A stretch of 64,000 nt of DNA. It comes from Pilatotrama ljubarskyi (lineage: Eukaryota; Basidiomycota; Agaricomycetes; Polyporales; Polyporaceae). Under the pieces are notes generated by a model. That model was not told the origin of the DNA, searched no databases, and saw nothing but the letters and a program-made list of their open reading frames with translations. Shown piece by piece: positions 10,594-21,873 of this stretch (within the stretch, counting starts at the first letter, position 1; the number at the start of each line of letters is the position of its first letter). The stretch is from positions 1,127,574 through 1,191,573 of the forward strand of contig MU277670.1 of NCBI GenBank assembly GCA_022385805.1, in the 5' to 3' direction. Position numbers and translations under genes: made by a program.

Positions 10594-12921
10594 CGCTGCA
10601 GCCTGAAGCGTTTCGGAGAAACCACGGCATCCGTCTCACCAGCACCCCCGTCCTGAGTATATATCTTACGCGACGGGGTGCTCGCAGGCGATTGGCGCAT
10701 CGTGCGCCCGCTTCACAGCAACGTGTGCTACCCGCGCCTCATGTCGTGCATCTCGACTGCAGGACAAAGTCTTTTTCGCTCTCGATCGAACTCGCAGCCA
10801 CTGCGGAGGGACGAGTGCTTCTCCGAGCGGGACTATTGCAGGGGATCGTCGCTGGTCATGAGTATTCGTGGACTTCCGACGTCTGGGTTGAGCCTACGAT
10901 TGGAGTCTGACTGCACCCAGTGTTTCCAGTCGCCAATTGAAGGTGCCTGCACGAGGTGTCTTCTCCTCCGACGCGGCCGCAGTGGCGAACCTTTAAATTT
11001 CCCCAATGGTTCCTGCATTCTGCCGTTCCGTCCGGAATGTGTCGCATTCTCCGACGGGATGCCAGCAGTGAGCAGCAGACACTGCGATGGGCACTCAGTA
11101 GCGCAAGTAGCTCACGTTCGTGCAAAGGGTAAAGTTCCATCCTCGCTCGTCGCGGCTTGCAACGTGCGCCGAGGCCGCTGACGCGCTGGGCAGCCAGACT
11201 TGACGCATGCAACTTATCAGAGGGCACTCCGACTCCGACAGCCATCACCGGCGGAACACAACTCCTGCCTTCCGTCAAGGTGCTTCTCGGGCTTCGCAGC
11301 AGACAGCGTCCGCGCCCTGTTATCTGTGTGGCATTCGCGTCTACTAAACGCGATTCTCCACGATCCATCAGGTAAGGCGAGGCGGATACGACCTTCTCGG
11401 AGCGCTGTATATGCCCACTCCGCTGCTAGTGGCGGATGCGCTGCTCAGCCACGTTGATAGGAATGTTTGTAGGCTGTGGGAGGCGCAGTAGGGGAGCAGC
11501 AGCGAATGTTCCTGGCTAATCCTAGGCCGCTCCGGCTGAGGCCAAGTTGGCTTCGAAGCTGAACACAACCAGGTGCGGCTGCGACCCAAGGACCGCTGCG
11601 GTCCGCCCACCTGCAGCACTTCTGCTGGACCGTTCGAGGGTGCGAGCACTGAGTGAGTACCTCTCTCTGCCGCTCGGCCGGCCGCTGCTACTCCGGAAGT
11701 AATGACGAGAACACAGGCAGCCGATCTCGAAAAGCGCTGTGGACGTGGTGGACACCCGACCCCGCCTAGGCTGGAACACCAGCGGAAGGCGGACACGGGT
11801 AGTCGCATTCCCATGTTGGGCCGCGCAGATCGGCGTCCACATGTCTGACAGACGCGTCAGGGTGGGTGGTTGTGCAGGGTTCGTCGTTCGGTGTCGCGCT
11901 AGAAGTCGTTCCGACGGGTCAGAACGTCCCGCTGGCACTTCTCGTGAGCACGGTCTCCGAAGGTTTCGCAAGCAGTCTGTGGTCTAGGTGAGCCGTCTCT
12001 CACCCGCAGCACAGAGCCCTGCTTACCGCCGACAGGGCCAATGATGCAGCGACACCCCATTCTCGTTCTGGTGACGCAGATCGGTGCGAGAAGGATCGGC
12101 TGTATAAGCTCGGTGTTCTCAACGTCCGAGACCTCTCTGTCGGTGCCTGAAAGCCGCGGTGAGCTCAACATCGCTGGGAGCGTATAACAAAAACACACCG
12201 TGACAGTGTTCACAGGATTAACTCGGAGCACGGACTCTGAGCATACTCCTCCGCACTCCCACCCCGAATTCAACGCTCGACTCTCAGCTGCTCCGACGGG
12301 CCCGCGGCCGTGGTTCGCCATACACAGGCGTGGACCCTGATTCCCCCGCACCAAATCGGTCGAGCGGAGGACGGCAGCGGAACAGAGCGTGCGCACGTCT
12401 GTCGATCCGGACGCTGCAGTGCTTCTCCATGCGCATCCCGGGGGCGTGATCCGTGTCTCTAGGGCTCTATGGCCTGGATCTGCGCTCGGAGCACTCGTCC
12501 GGGTCCGGGATGGGGCTGCTTCCCTGGGCTGTCGTCCCGGGACTCACTCTTCTGCGCCTTCGCGGTGGTTGGCTTCTCGCTCCTGCGTCTGTAGTTCTTC
12601 GTGTTCCGCGTTCTGGGTCTCTTCCAGAGAAGACTTAGGGCGCTCGGGTACCTCGACGCGCATTCCGGCGGTCTCGACTCTCAGCTTCATGAAGACCGAG
12701 CTATGTCCGTGCCGCTGAGATGGAATGGTCGATGTGTGCGGTGCGTACCTGGATGACACACCTTCAGACAGGTGCGTCATAACGAGGGTCGGCTTGGGCT
12801 GTATGGAGCGGGAAGCCGACCTGAGTAGTGCGACCCGCCTCCAGGCAAGGAATGCTATTATGATACACCCTTTCCGCGGTTTCTACGGTGGCTCGAAGGC
12901 TGCAAGTACGCACTGTTCCGT

Positions 12922-14787
12922 TTATGCTCCGTCCAGATCTGCAGAGCTACGACGCCAGGGGACATGCCCAACGTAAGCAAAGTCCGGAGTGTCTTCCGCT
13001 GCCAGAACCGCCCATCCGTCCTCCGTCGACATCGGCACCAGAGTCGTCCCAGCATCCGGTTGCGAAGGGTGGCGCGTCCCCCACGACTTGAGGCCTTGAG
13101 TCTCTACATAGATGCCGATCCACTTGAGGGTATCGGAAGCCTCAGCGATTGCCGTTGTGATCTCTTCCGTGCATCCTTGAATCATGGAAATGTATTCCTC
13201 GGCTACACGTTGGTGATGTGGCCTATCCAAGCCAGGGACGGTAAGCCTGAGCAGCAAATGCGTCAACGAGCTTTGCTGTAGACACGCTTCGAGAGCGTTC
13301 TGATTGAACGAAGGGGGTTAGTGAGGCAGTGCCTTAGAGTGTGGGGATAAACATTGACTTACCAACATCACCCAAAGCGTGTCTTCACGCTCGGCTACCG
13401 AGTCGAATGCGAGCTCAGCAGGGGACTCCAGTGTGAGGACGCAGTATCGCAGGAGCGTCGACCCGTGCAGAATGTCGAATTCGCTATGAAGCGCGTCGTC
13501 GTCGTCTTCCATGGGATCATTGTACAGGCGGAGGTGATAGTCGATATACACGGGCTTGGCCGCCGCAACCACTGCATAGAGCATGTCGAGCGCGGGCCTC
13601 CCGAAGAAAGATTCGTACGAAAAGGCGATGCGGCGAATGTGACGTGGTACGGCGAGAACGTAGGCTGTGCACGGGTGAGTGACGCGGAGATAAGTCAACG
13701 GGGGCCAGCTGCGACTTTCATCGCGCTTCCACTGTAGACGATACGCTTCCCGTAAATGATCCGTTTGGTGGCGCAAAGGGCCCTCCGAACAAAGATAGGA
13801 GATGCCGACACCGTGCGGAGGGCCCGCGAGCACGAGATGTTCGAGGTTCGGGAAGATGGCCGGCCAATCAATGGGTGAGGTTTCCAGGCGCGGATAGCCG
13901 ATGCTGAGATGCCGGAGATGCGGGAAAGCGATGTTGGGAGGGACGGTCCACTCGCTCTGTGTATGCAGGTCTAACTCCACCAGCGACACCGGCAACAGAG
14001 AGAGATTGCGAAGCATCTGGTGGGACTCTCGACCTTCTCCCGGCAATTCCGCAAATACCCGCAGCCGAGGACGCAGTAACTTGCGGATCTCCTGTTCGGC
14101 GATCGTGGGCGGGAGGGTCATCCGCAGCTCCTCGAGCGAAGAAAGCATGGAGAGTGTCTGAGCAAAGTACCTTGGCTCCCACTTCTTGGCCCAGGTGTCT
14201 AGGCGTAGCCGCCGCAGGTGTCGGCAGAGGTGCAAGGCTTCTACGATCCTCTCCAGAAGCTCCTTCTTGCCTCCAAACCAGTCGCGCCCGCGGAAGAACG
14301 AGCTGGCCTCCGTGATCTCACGCGCAAAGTGCAGCTCCTTGATGAACGGCCAGCGGGGCGTCGAGGACTCGGGGCGTAGGAAGGATATGAAGGAGAGGAG
14401 CTGGTACATCGTACGGAACGGCTTCCCCGAACGAGCACATAGCGAGGGCACGGTGGCGTCAGCAAAGTAGCGGCAGGTAACCGCCAGGGCCACCAAGGAC
14501 GAGTCCGGGAGTATGGACATGATCTGTTCCTGGACGTCCAGGTTTAGATCTATAAGCCGGAGCGGCTACAAGAAGTCCCCATGAGCAATATGTTAATATG
14601 GGGCGAGCCTGAGAGCACCGTTTACCTCTGCATTGAGAGCACGGCGGGCGACAGCTAACGCGTTCGCGCGTTCGGACGAAGATTGAGCTGTACGGGTCAC
14701 GGACTCCGATAAACTTGCGTCGATACTGTTCTCATCCGGCTGGACGAGAGGGTGTGTAAATCCGAGTACTTCGGGCATTGTAACCAT
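12922..14787 (-). CDS. F-box protein with leucine-rich C-terminal region
   Basis: Three coding exons: 14626-14787, 13363-14565 and 12922-13299. They are separated by introns of 60 bp (14566-14625) and 63 bp (13300-13362), both phase 0 with GTAA starts. Product is about 580 aa. Residues about 50-95 form an F-box-like helix bundle (LIDLNLDVQEQI, MSILPDSSLVALAVTCRYF, ATVPSL), expected to bind Skp1 in an SCF ubiquitin ligase. The remainder has repeated LRRLRLD, LEELRMTL and LRHLSIGY segments resembling degenerate leucine-rich repeats that would select the substrate. A shorter model starting at 14520 would cut the F-box in half, which is why the upstream exon was added. The exact initiator (14787 or the ATG nine bases downstream) is uncertain. 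The substrate is unknown. Confidence 0.8.
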
Positions 14788-15555
14788 GATTTTCTCACCT
14801 GACACGGACGTGGTTTTTGCGGCTTCAAAGGAGCCTGCGCCGCTGACAGAGTCCCCGATGAGGTACGGGTACCCGAGGAGGTGTCGAGGCGAAGGTCAGC
14901 TAGTTGTCGGGTGATCTCGCCATTGCCATGAGCGCACATGATAACCTCGACGAAGGATGGGGGAAGAAGGTACTCTGGAGTATACGTCGAGAGCGCGTAG
15001 AAGGAGCAAGTACTGGCGATCGTTCAGTACGAGGTCGACGTCCTCCGTATAACAACGTGAAGGAACCACAAGATTGGGATCGTCGGTACTGTACCGCCGG
15101 CTGAGTCGACGTCCACATTGATCCGAGCCGCCCGGTGGGCCTGGCACATTGCCCCGCATGCGTCCTATGTCTCCAAAGCCCTCCAGGAGCCGGTGTGTGG
15201 CATAGAAAGACAAATCTCGGTAGAGTTCGCCATTACAGAGTTTTCATTCCACAGGAGGCCCACTGAGTTGCAGTACAGACAGGGCTCGGGCGCTAATCCG
15301 AGTGATCGTTGACCGGTTAGGCGCCCGGTGGGTCCTCGAGATAAGATTAGATTGCGGTAGATCTATAGATTTTGTCAGCAGGCGCGAAAGACGAGGGAGA
15401 GCCATCGCACGTCCATCTCTCCTCCCTCCCCCATCTCCTTCTCTCCTGCTTTGACTCTCGGAGGCGTAAGCAGGAAAATCCACGGACAGCAAGCCCCTGG
15501 CGAATAGATCGCTGGTTTCAAATCCCTTCCATCCTATCTCCTTTCCGCTCTAGAC
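14788..15555. other. Divergent intergenic region between F-box gene and NMD3
   Basis: It separates two divergently transcribed genes, so it should contain both promoters. Short minus-strand frames (for example 14896-15213) do not splice in phase to the F-box gene and show no domain. The 130 bp before NMD3 are pyrimidine-rich (CTCTCCTCCCTCCCCC near 15418), typical of fungal housekeeping promoters. Confidence 0.5.
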
Positions 15556-17452
15556 ATGGAGTTCGTCCCTCCTCCCCCAGTCCATCGCGTCCTCTGCGCC
15601 GACTGCGGTACACCGATTGTACCAAACTCCGCGAACTTGTGTGTTGCATGCTTGAGAAACACGGTAGATATCACGGAGGGCATTCCGAAGCAAGGTACGT
15701 GCTCCATCCATCCTCCATTCGTCTCCGGTTTAGTCGGAATGAGCATGTCCGGCCGTTTTCTCTTCGGAACGGACCTCCAGGGGTGGTCATTTTTGTTGCC
15801 ATGCTGCACGCCCACACAGGGGTTTTGTCCGATAGCAATCCCTTGTCACTTCACGTACTGATGCACTACCGTAGCTTCCGTCTCATATTGCCGGAATTGC
15901 GAACGGTTCCTCTCGCCTCCATCGACATGGACCATAGCCCGTCCAGAGTCGCAAGAGCTCCTCGCTATCTGCTTGAAGAAGCTGAAGGGCCTGAACAAAG
16001 TCCGCCTGACAGAGGCACACTTCATCTGGACTGAGCCGCACTCGAAGCGTCTTCGCGTATCACTCACGATCCAGAAAGAGGTCCTCACATCGACGATCCT
16101 CGAGCAAGTCTTCGAGATCGAATATCTGGTGCAATACGGCCAGTGTCCCGATTGCACAAAACTCGCCGCGAAGAACACTTGGAAGGCGTTGGTTCAAGTG
16201 CGACAGAAAGTCCCGCACAAGCGCACTTTCTTGTTCCTCGAGCAGCTCATCTTGAAGCATGGCGCGCAAAAAGACACGATCTCCGTAAAGGAAGTACGAG
16301 ATGGTCTCGACTTTTTCTACAGCCAACGAAGTCACGCGCAGAAGATGGTCGAGTTCTTGAACGGAGTTGTGCCAGTCAGGTACGCACCAGTAGCCCCCAG
16401 TAGCGTTGTTCCAGATGGCTGATTTGCACATCAGGTCCAAAGCCTCAGAGCAGCTCCTCTCTACAGATACGCACACAAATACCGCCAACTTCAAGTACAC
16501 CTACTCCGTCGAGATTATTCCAATTTGCAAAGACGATCTCGTCTGTATACCCCCAAAACTGGCCCGGCAGCTCAGCAACATATCCCCTCTCACCATCTGC
16601 GTTCGCGTTGGCAACTCGCTGCACCTGATGGATCCCGCGACCCTCCAAGTATGCGAGTTGACCTCTCCCGTCTACTGGCGCTCGCCTTTCGAGTCACTCG
16701 CAAGCGTTACCGATCTCGTGGAGTTCACAGTCCTCGACGTCGAGCCTTCAGGAGCGACTCGCGGAAAGTGGGTGCTCGCGGACGCGCAGGTCGCGCTCTC
16801 CGGCGCCTTCCGTTCGCACGACGCAGACGACGGGATGGACTACGAGTCGGCGATGTCGTCGCAGATCTTCCACACGCGCACGCACCTCGGCGGCATCCTG
16901 CAGCCGGGCGACACCGCGATGGGCTACTTCCTCACGAACGCGAACTACAACTCGGACGACTTCGCGTCGCTTCCCGCGCACCGCGTGCCGGACATCGTGC
17001 TCGTGAAGAAGGCGTATCCGAACCGCCGCAAGAAGAACAAGCCGCGCGCGTGGAAGCTTCGCAGTATGGCGAAGGAGGCGGGCGAGGAGGGCGAGACGGG
17101 CGGCGGGCGCGGCGTCGTGGGCCGCATGGGCGGTCGCGACCAGAAGAAGGTCGAGGAGGATTACGAGCTGTTCTTGCGCGAGCTGGAGGAGGACGAGGAG
17201 ATGCGCGGGGCGGTCAACCTGTACCGCGCAAAGAACGAGAAGCCGGGTTCGGGCTCGGGCTTGGCTGGCGGGAAGACGCGGAAGAAGGCGCAGTTCGCGA
17301 TGGAGGTGGACGAGAATGCCATGGAGCAGGACGGTGCGCCGGCACCGGCACCCGAGGCGACGGACGAAGAAGAGGAAGAGCCCGACTTCCCAGACGTGAA
17401 GCTGGACGAGCTGTTGGAGGACTTCGACGAGATGACGCTGGAGGAGGCGTGA
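15556..17452 (+). CDS. NMD3: 60S ribosomal export protein NMD3
   Basis: Nmd3 is the nuclear-export-signal-bearing adaptor that binds the pre-60S subunit and recruits Crm1. Exons 15556-15694, 15875-16379 and 16435-17452 (introns 180 and 55 bp) give 553 aa, close to the usual fungal size. The N-terminus carries the diagnostic zinc-binding CxxC pairs: C14/C17 (CADC), C29/C32 (CVAC), CRNC at the second exon start and CPDC about 80 residues later. The middle holds the conserved LTEAHFIWTEPHS and the SRRS-like FFYSQRSHAQKMV segment. The C-terminus is acidic and Glu/Asp-rich (EELLEDF-type), where export signals lie in Nmd3 proteins. The gene is convergent with the SDR gene that follows; the two stops are 107 bp apart. 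Confidence 0.97.
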
Positions 17453-17559
17453 GCAGTTGTACGTGTCTGTTGTACATCGTTGTATCGTTGCTATCACTAG
17501 AGTTTGATAGCGAGGTATCTCTACATAGGCTTTGCGTCACTACAGGCTTCCGCATATCT

Positions 17560-18492
17560 TTACCACGGCAGTTCCTCGCCGGTGTACCTGAAGAACTTGC
17601 CGCTGTCCTTCGTAGTGACGGTGGTCACCACTTTCAGAAGATTCGACACGCTGAACTCGGGCTCGAGCATGGCGCCTTCCCCTCCCATGTCTACACGGCC
17701 GGTCAGACGGTGAATCAGAGCTGTACCTCCCGAAGTCACTTACCAGTCTTCACCCAGCCAGGGTCGAGCGCGATGCTCGTAATGTCCGGACGCTCAGCTT
17801 TCTGCTTGTAAGTCTGCGATATCCGCTCAGCGAGCTTCCGCGCTCTGTATCCCACTGAGACTCACGAGCATATTCAGCGCGGTCTTGCTGATGCTGTAGG
17901 ATGCGCATTTGGGACCGAGGTCGAGGCCAATGCTCGCTAGCCCGCTAGACATGTTCACGATCACCTTCCGCTTCCCTTTCTCGAGCAGCGGCAGGTACGT
18001 CTGCGCGATGAGCGCAGGGCCGATGACGTTCGCTTGGTAGGTGCGCAGCGCGACGGCGGAGGTGAGGTTGAATGCGCTGTCGTCGCCTTCGTTCTATGTA
18101 GCAGCGCGTGAGTTTTTGTGAGGTCCGTGAGCGTGGCCGCGACCTACGATGGCTGCGTTGTTGTAGAGGTAGTCCAGTCCCTTGTCGCCGAGGGCCTGCT
18201 CGACGGCTTTGAAGGAGTTCTGGATGGACGCCTCATCTGAGACGTCGAGGGCTACGACGTGCAGCGTGCCCTTCGCGCTGTCCTTGAGCACGTGCAGCGC
18301 GGTTGCCTTGTCGGGGTTCCGGCATGCAGCGACGACGATGTTGGAGGGGTCGGCGAGGAGCTGCCTCGTCATCTCGAGACCGATGCCTCGGGAGGTGCTG
18401 TTGTTTGAGCACCACATCAGCGGTTCGTTCGATAGGATTGAGGGGCGATAGATAGCATACCCGGTGATCAACCAAGTGTATGTCTCGGGCAT
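17560..18492 (-). CDS. Short-chain dehydrogenase/reductase (SDR), paralogue 1
   Basis: Five exons: 18461-18492, 18148-18397, 17866-18093, 17744-17813 and 17560-17690, giving 236 aa. It is a classical Rossmann-fold NAD(P)-dependent oxidoreductase. The cofactor motif TGTSRGIG is split by intron 1. ACRN/DKA follows strand 2, then LDVSD and NNAAI (NNAG-equivalent, though preceded by LYN). The catalytic S..YSISK (Y-x3-K) lies near residue 160 and DPGWVKT follows. The C-terminus is ELPW. The small size and the PGWVKT/DMGG region resemble C-factor/sniffer-type carbonyl reductases; the substrate is unknown. A TATATAAAAG element lies about 80 bp upstream (18564-18573). Exon lengths (250/228/70/131) match the SDR cluster at 33.8-47.6 kb, so this is an outlying paralogue. 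Confidence 0.92.
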
Positions 18493-18563
18493 GACTTCGT
18501 AGCTACCTGCTGTTCAAGTATACGCGGGGTGCGGGCAGGAAGTGTCCATAGCTTCATACCCGG

Positions 18564-18573
18564 CTTTTATATA
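18564..18573 (-). promoter_or_regulatory. TATA box of SDR paralogue 1
   Basis: TATATAAAAG on the minus strand about 80 bp upstream of the ATG at 18492. Similar TATA elements precede four further SDR copies at about 70-90 bp. Confidence 0.6.
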
Positions 18574-18945
18574 CGATCGATGCTGGGATGTGGCGCACCC
18601 TCAGCACTGTGCGTCTCGCTCTGACGGCTTCTCTAGAGTCACTGCGTCGCGTCCCGTGCCATACGTATCACCTATCGATGTGAATAATTTTAGCTCGAGG
18701 AGGCTCATGATACTCATGGGTTAGCAATGAGAGGGGCCTATACAGCAGGAGAGACCCCAAGCGGGGAAATTTCGGGAAATTGTTCGTCAGCCACCGCAGG
18801 TTATCGCCCTCAGGCCACACAGCGTCTCGTATGTACGTGCAAAGCCAAGGCAATCGTGATAGGGTGTATAGATGTTCGTCGCTATACCCTTAATTGGCCG
18901 TTGCGAGTATGTGGGACAGAACAACATATCATGAGCAGCCGCATC

Positions 18946-20516
18946 TCATTGCGCCTTCGCGAATCCGTCCACAATGCCATAGTAAGCTGGCTTCTTCTGC
19001 AGGTTCTAATCGCGGGACAGATGTTAGAGAGCGCATCCAAAGCCATGCTAGGAGGTGCATATAAGCACTTACTTCGTCCCATGGGGAAGCATCGCCTTCG
19101 CCCGGAAAGGTCCCTGGTATCCATGAGTACTACGCATTCGGCCAAGTGAGTTCTCCAATCGTTCCCCGAACGACTCGGAGCTAACTGCAATATTGCTCAC
19201 CTTGTCGGTGAAGTCCCAGACGGTAACACCTACACAACCCTTCACTTCCGCGCACGCAGCGATGATCGTCTCGTAATCCTTCCTCTGCTGCTTGATTCCC
19301 GCCTCGTCCGGGGGCAGCGTGGAGAACCTGACATCGAGCTCCGTGATGGCCACCTCGACACCGAGGGCGACGAACTCCTCAAGGTTTCTGCGGATGTCGG
19401 TGGGCACTTCACCTACGGCTTCGTGTGCTTGGATTCCGACACCGTCCAGGGGCACTCCGGCACGTTTCAGGTCTCTGACGAGTTTCTTCATTGAGGTCGC
19501 CTTCGGCCCTTTAAGTCGCCATCATCAGAGATCCAAAGGAGATTCGGTAAGTCAACCAGGACGCACCGGTGCCCGTGATGTTGTACTCATTGATATACAG
19601 CTTCGTGCGTGGGTCCGCCGCTCGGGCCGCGCGCAAGGCCAGCGGGATGTAGGTCGCATCCAGGGTCTTGTACCAGAGGGTTTCGCGCCACGTTCCATCG
19701 TCGTTAAATGGCTCTGTGACATCGCAGCATAAGTGTTAGATAGAGCGACGCCGAGATCCTGTAGATGAGATTGAACGTCGTACCGTTGATGACATCCCAG
19801 CTGTCTAGAGCGAAAAGAGGGTAGCGATCAGCTGCTCTTCACTTATCGCGGGCAGCATGTGTGCTCACATCTGCTCGTTGGGAAGGTTGAACATCAGGAT
19901 CTTATAGGTTACTACTAAGCGCTTACATTTTTCCTCTCCAGCGATGAACGATGTTGAAACAGTGCTCTTGCACGACTTCCGTGAGCTCTGACGCGGTCCA
20001 CGTCGTGTCGGTGACCCAGTCAGGAAGGCTGTTGTACCAAACACAGTTGTGGCCTGCATTGCTGCCCATCAGCGCTGCGCTGATAGGTAGGAAGATGTCG
20101 AGGGGACGAACCTCGCAGAATCTTCCCGCTGCTCTTAGCGAACTGCACAGTCTCGTCGCCTTGTGCGAACGTGTACACGCCCCTTTCCGGCTCAGTTTCC
20201 ACCTCGTAGAGGCTCTTAAGAGACGAGTGGCGTGCAGGAGGTATGTAGGGCTTACCCATTTCATGGCCTTCCTAGGAGTGATCTGTCCAAACATATGGAT
20301 ATCGTCCAGGATGTCGAGATAAGCTGTGTCATTCCACTCCACGTTGTCCGTCGCAGTGCCAAAGTATAGCTTGCCAGCTGCACTAGCCTCGTCGTTAGGC
20401 CCTGATCGCGTGGTTGATGATACCCCTCTTCCCTCCTTAACGTCAATATTCGGTAAGGCAGACGCAAAGGTGAGCAGAGAAGCGATGATGATGGGTAGAT
20501 TAGGGAGGGTGGGCAT
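18946..20516 (-). CDS. Secreted GH10 endo-1,4-beta-xylanase
   Basis: Hydrolyses internal beta-1,4 bonds of xylan outside the cell. The N-terminus (about 20 residues, MPTLPNLPIIIASLLTFASA) is a signal peptide, and the mature enzyme is the GH10 barrel without a visible carbohydrate-binding module. Diagnostic segments are AMKWVETEP, RGHNCVWYNSLPDWV, SWDVINEPF (general acid/base Glu, codon split by an intron), GVGIQAHE, AITELDVRF (nucleophile Glu) and TVWDFTDKYSW. Nine exons: 20256-20516, 20112-20202, 19927-20053, 19869-19870, 19784-19804, 19567-19713, 19201-19508, 19073-19129 and 18946-19005. They total 1074 nt (357 aa) with no frame error. The 2-nt exon (AT) is inferred because it restores GK-IYSWDVINE using two normal-sized introns (56 and 64 bp). 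Skipping it gives the shorter GK-IWDVINE with a 122-bp intron. Confidence 0.93.
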
Positions 20517-21873
20517 GATCTTGATGGGGGCTGGGTACCGTCGGCAGGAAGCATAGGACCATTACCACTTATGAGCAGTGGGGTCATGGTGCTGTGACCT
20601 CATGAGGAGATGGGCATCACCTCGCGGTATGCTGAATGGTTCGGAGCATTGGCAGAGGGCGACGACAATGGTTCCGAGCGTGGACTCGTGAGCCACATGA
20701 TGTCTGCAGTATCAGTCACAGGGCTCGCGATCGAAGTCTAAAGGCGAGGGAGACTCAGGTTTACATCCCACTGCATGCCCGCATTCAAGACGAACAGGTG
20801 ACGAAAATCATGACCGCGACGGACCGAGCAGAGCCTGGAGGCTGAGAGCGACCAGGATTTCTTCAGCGGCGGTCCGATTGCGGAGCTGAGTCGGCGGACC
20901 AGAGGACTAAAGCCCAGCATTTATTTGTAGACATCTCGGGCATTTGCCCTCGAGACGTTCGCGGAATTAGGGAGAGAGGCCAACTGACTGAGATAATTTA
21001 GATGGGATGGACGGCGAAAGTTCTTGAAAGTGTGGGTGCATATGTATCGTCCACGAGACGTGGTTTAGGCGCCGACGCGCGCTTGCTTCTCAACCACCAC
21101 CACCTCCTGATGTCAGCGGCATGTTGCAGAGCTTGCTATGCTCCAGGTACATTATGGCCGTGTTTTGAGGAGTATATTGGCTGAAATGGCAGCAGAATTT
21201 GGTCAGAGCACTATGCCACGCTGTCCGGGATTCCTGACCTTCGTGTCATGTCGACACCGCTTACCTTGATGTTGCGGACGTCCGTTAGTGTGAATCTCGA
21301 AAACCCTGCCAAGTTAACTTATGCCAGCATACAATGCGACCCGAATATACGACGCGACCCGTTCTTGACTACGAGAGAAGTGGTATATACGGAGAAGCGT
21401 TCTGCGTAATTGGGTGCGCATTGGCCTCGAGGCCCTTCTCCACTCGGAGGAAGACTTACCAGTCGTTTACTGCGCCCTTACCCCAACTGCGGTGCACAAT
21501 CATCGAGGTATGTGGTACAACGTGCCTCAACTGACGGGACTGATACCCAAGTACTCGGCAAGACTCGGAGTTTCTTATAACGGCCACGAGTGATGTTCTC
21601 GAATGGAGCTGCATAGACTGGGCGAGGGTTTTGGAGATGCCGTTGAAGAAGTAGAGTATATACGGAACTGTAAGCGCTTTGCTGGCGCATGCGATAGTAG
21701 ACAGGGTTCGATGGTGTGCCTCCAGATAGGGCACGAGGTAGATGTTGTCGATATGAAGCTCGAGACCGTCTCCTGGTCTCGTCTTCTTGTCCTCAACCTT
21801 ATACCTCCCCCTACCTCGAGTTCCTGCAAGTCCTGCCTCCTACCATCACCGTCCCCCGTCTCCTCCAACTGTC
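20517..21873. other. Divergent intergenic region, xylanase / ZNFX1-like
   Basis: About 1.35 kb between two divergently transcribed genes. Short frames (for example 21456-21734 minus) have no domain. An in-frame ATG at 21787 could extend the downstream gene by 29 Pro/Ser-rich residues, but the CCCH finger starts seven residues after the ATG at 21874, so the shorter start was preferred. No promoter element could be assigned with confidence. Confidence 0.45.

Larger units (their letters stand above)
1760..12921. other. Gene-poor region of about 11 kb
   Basis: Many short overlapping frames on both strands show no consistent domain, no conserved splice pattern and no recognisable homology by eye. 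Exceptions annotated separately are a transposon at 8701-9405, a duplicated block at 7553-8023, simple repeats and one weak small ORF at 10294-10593. A CT/GA-rich stretch close to 1760-2200 is probably the promoter and 5' leader of the minus-strand gene. The rest may be decayed repeats or long intergenic DNA. Non-coding RNA genes cannot be excluded from sequence alone. Confidence 0.5.

Noticed and set aside
14896..15213. Minus-strand frame of 105 codons as a 5' exon of the F-box gene
   Set aside because: It does not splice in phase to the F-box exon and contains no family motif.
16525..17811. 428-codon Arg/Gly-rich plus frame inside NMD3
   Set aside because: Out-of-frame shadow of the NMD3 third exon; it has no domain and runs past the gene's stop.
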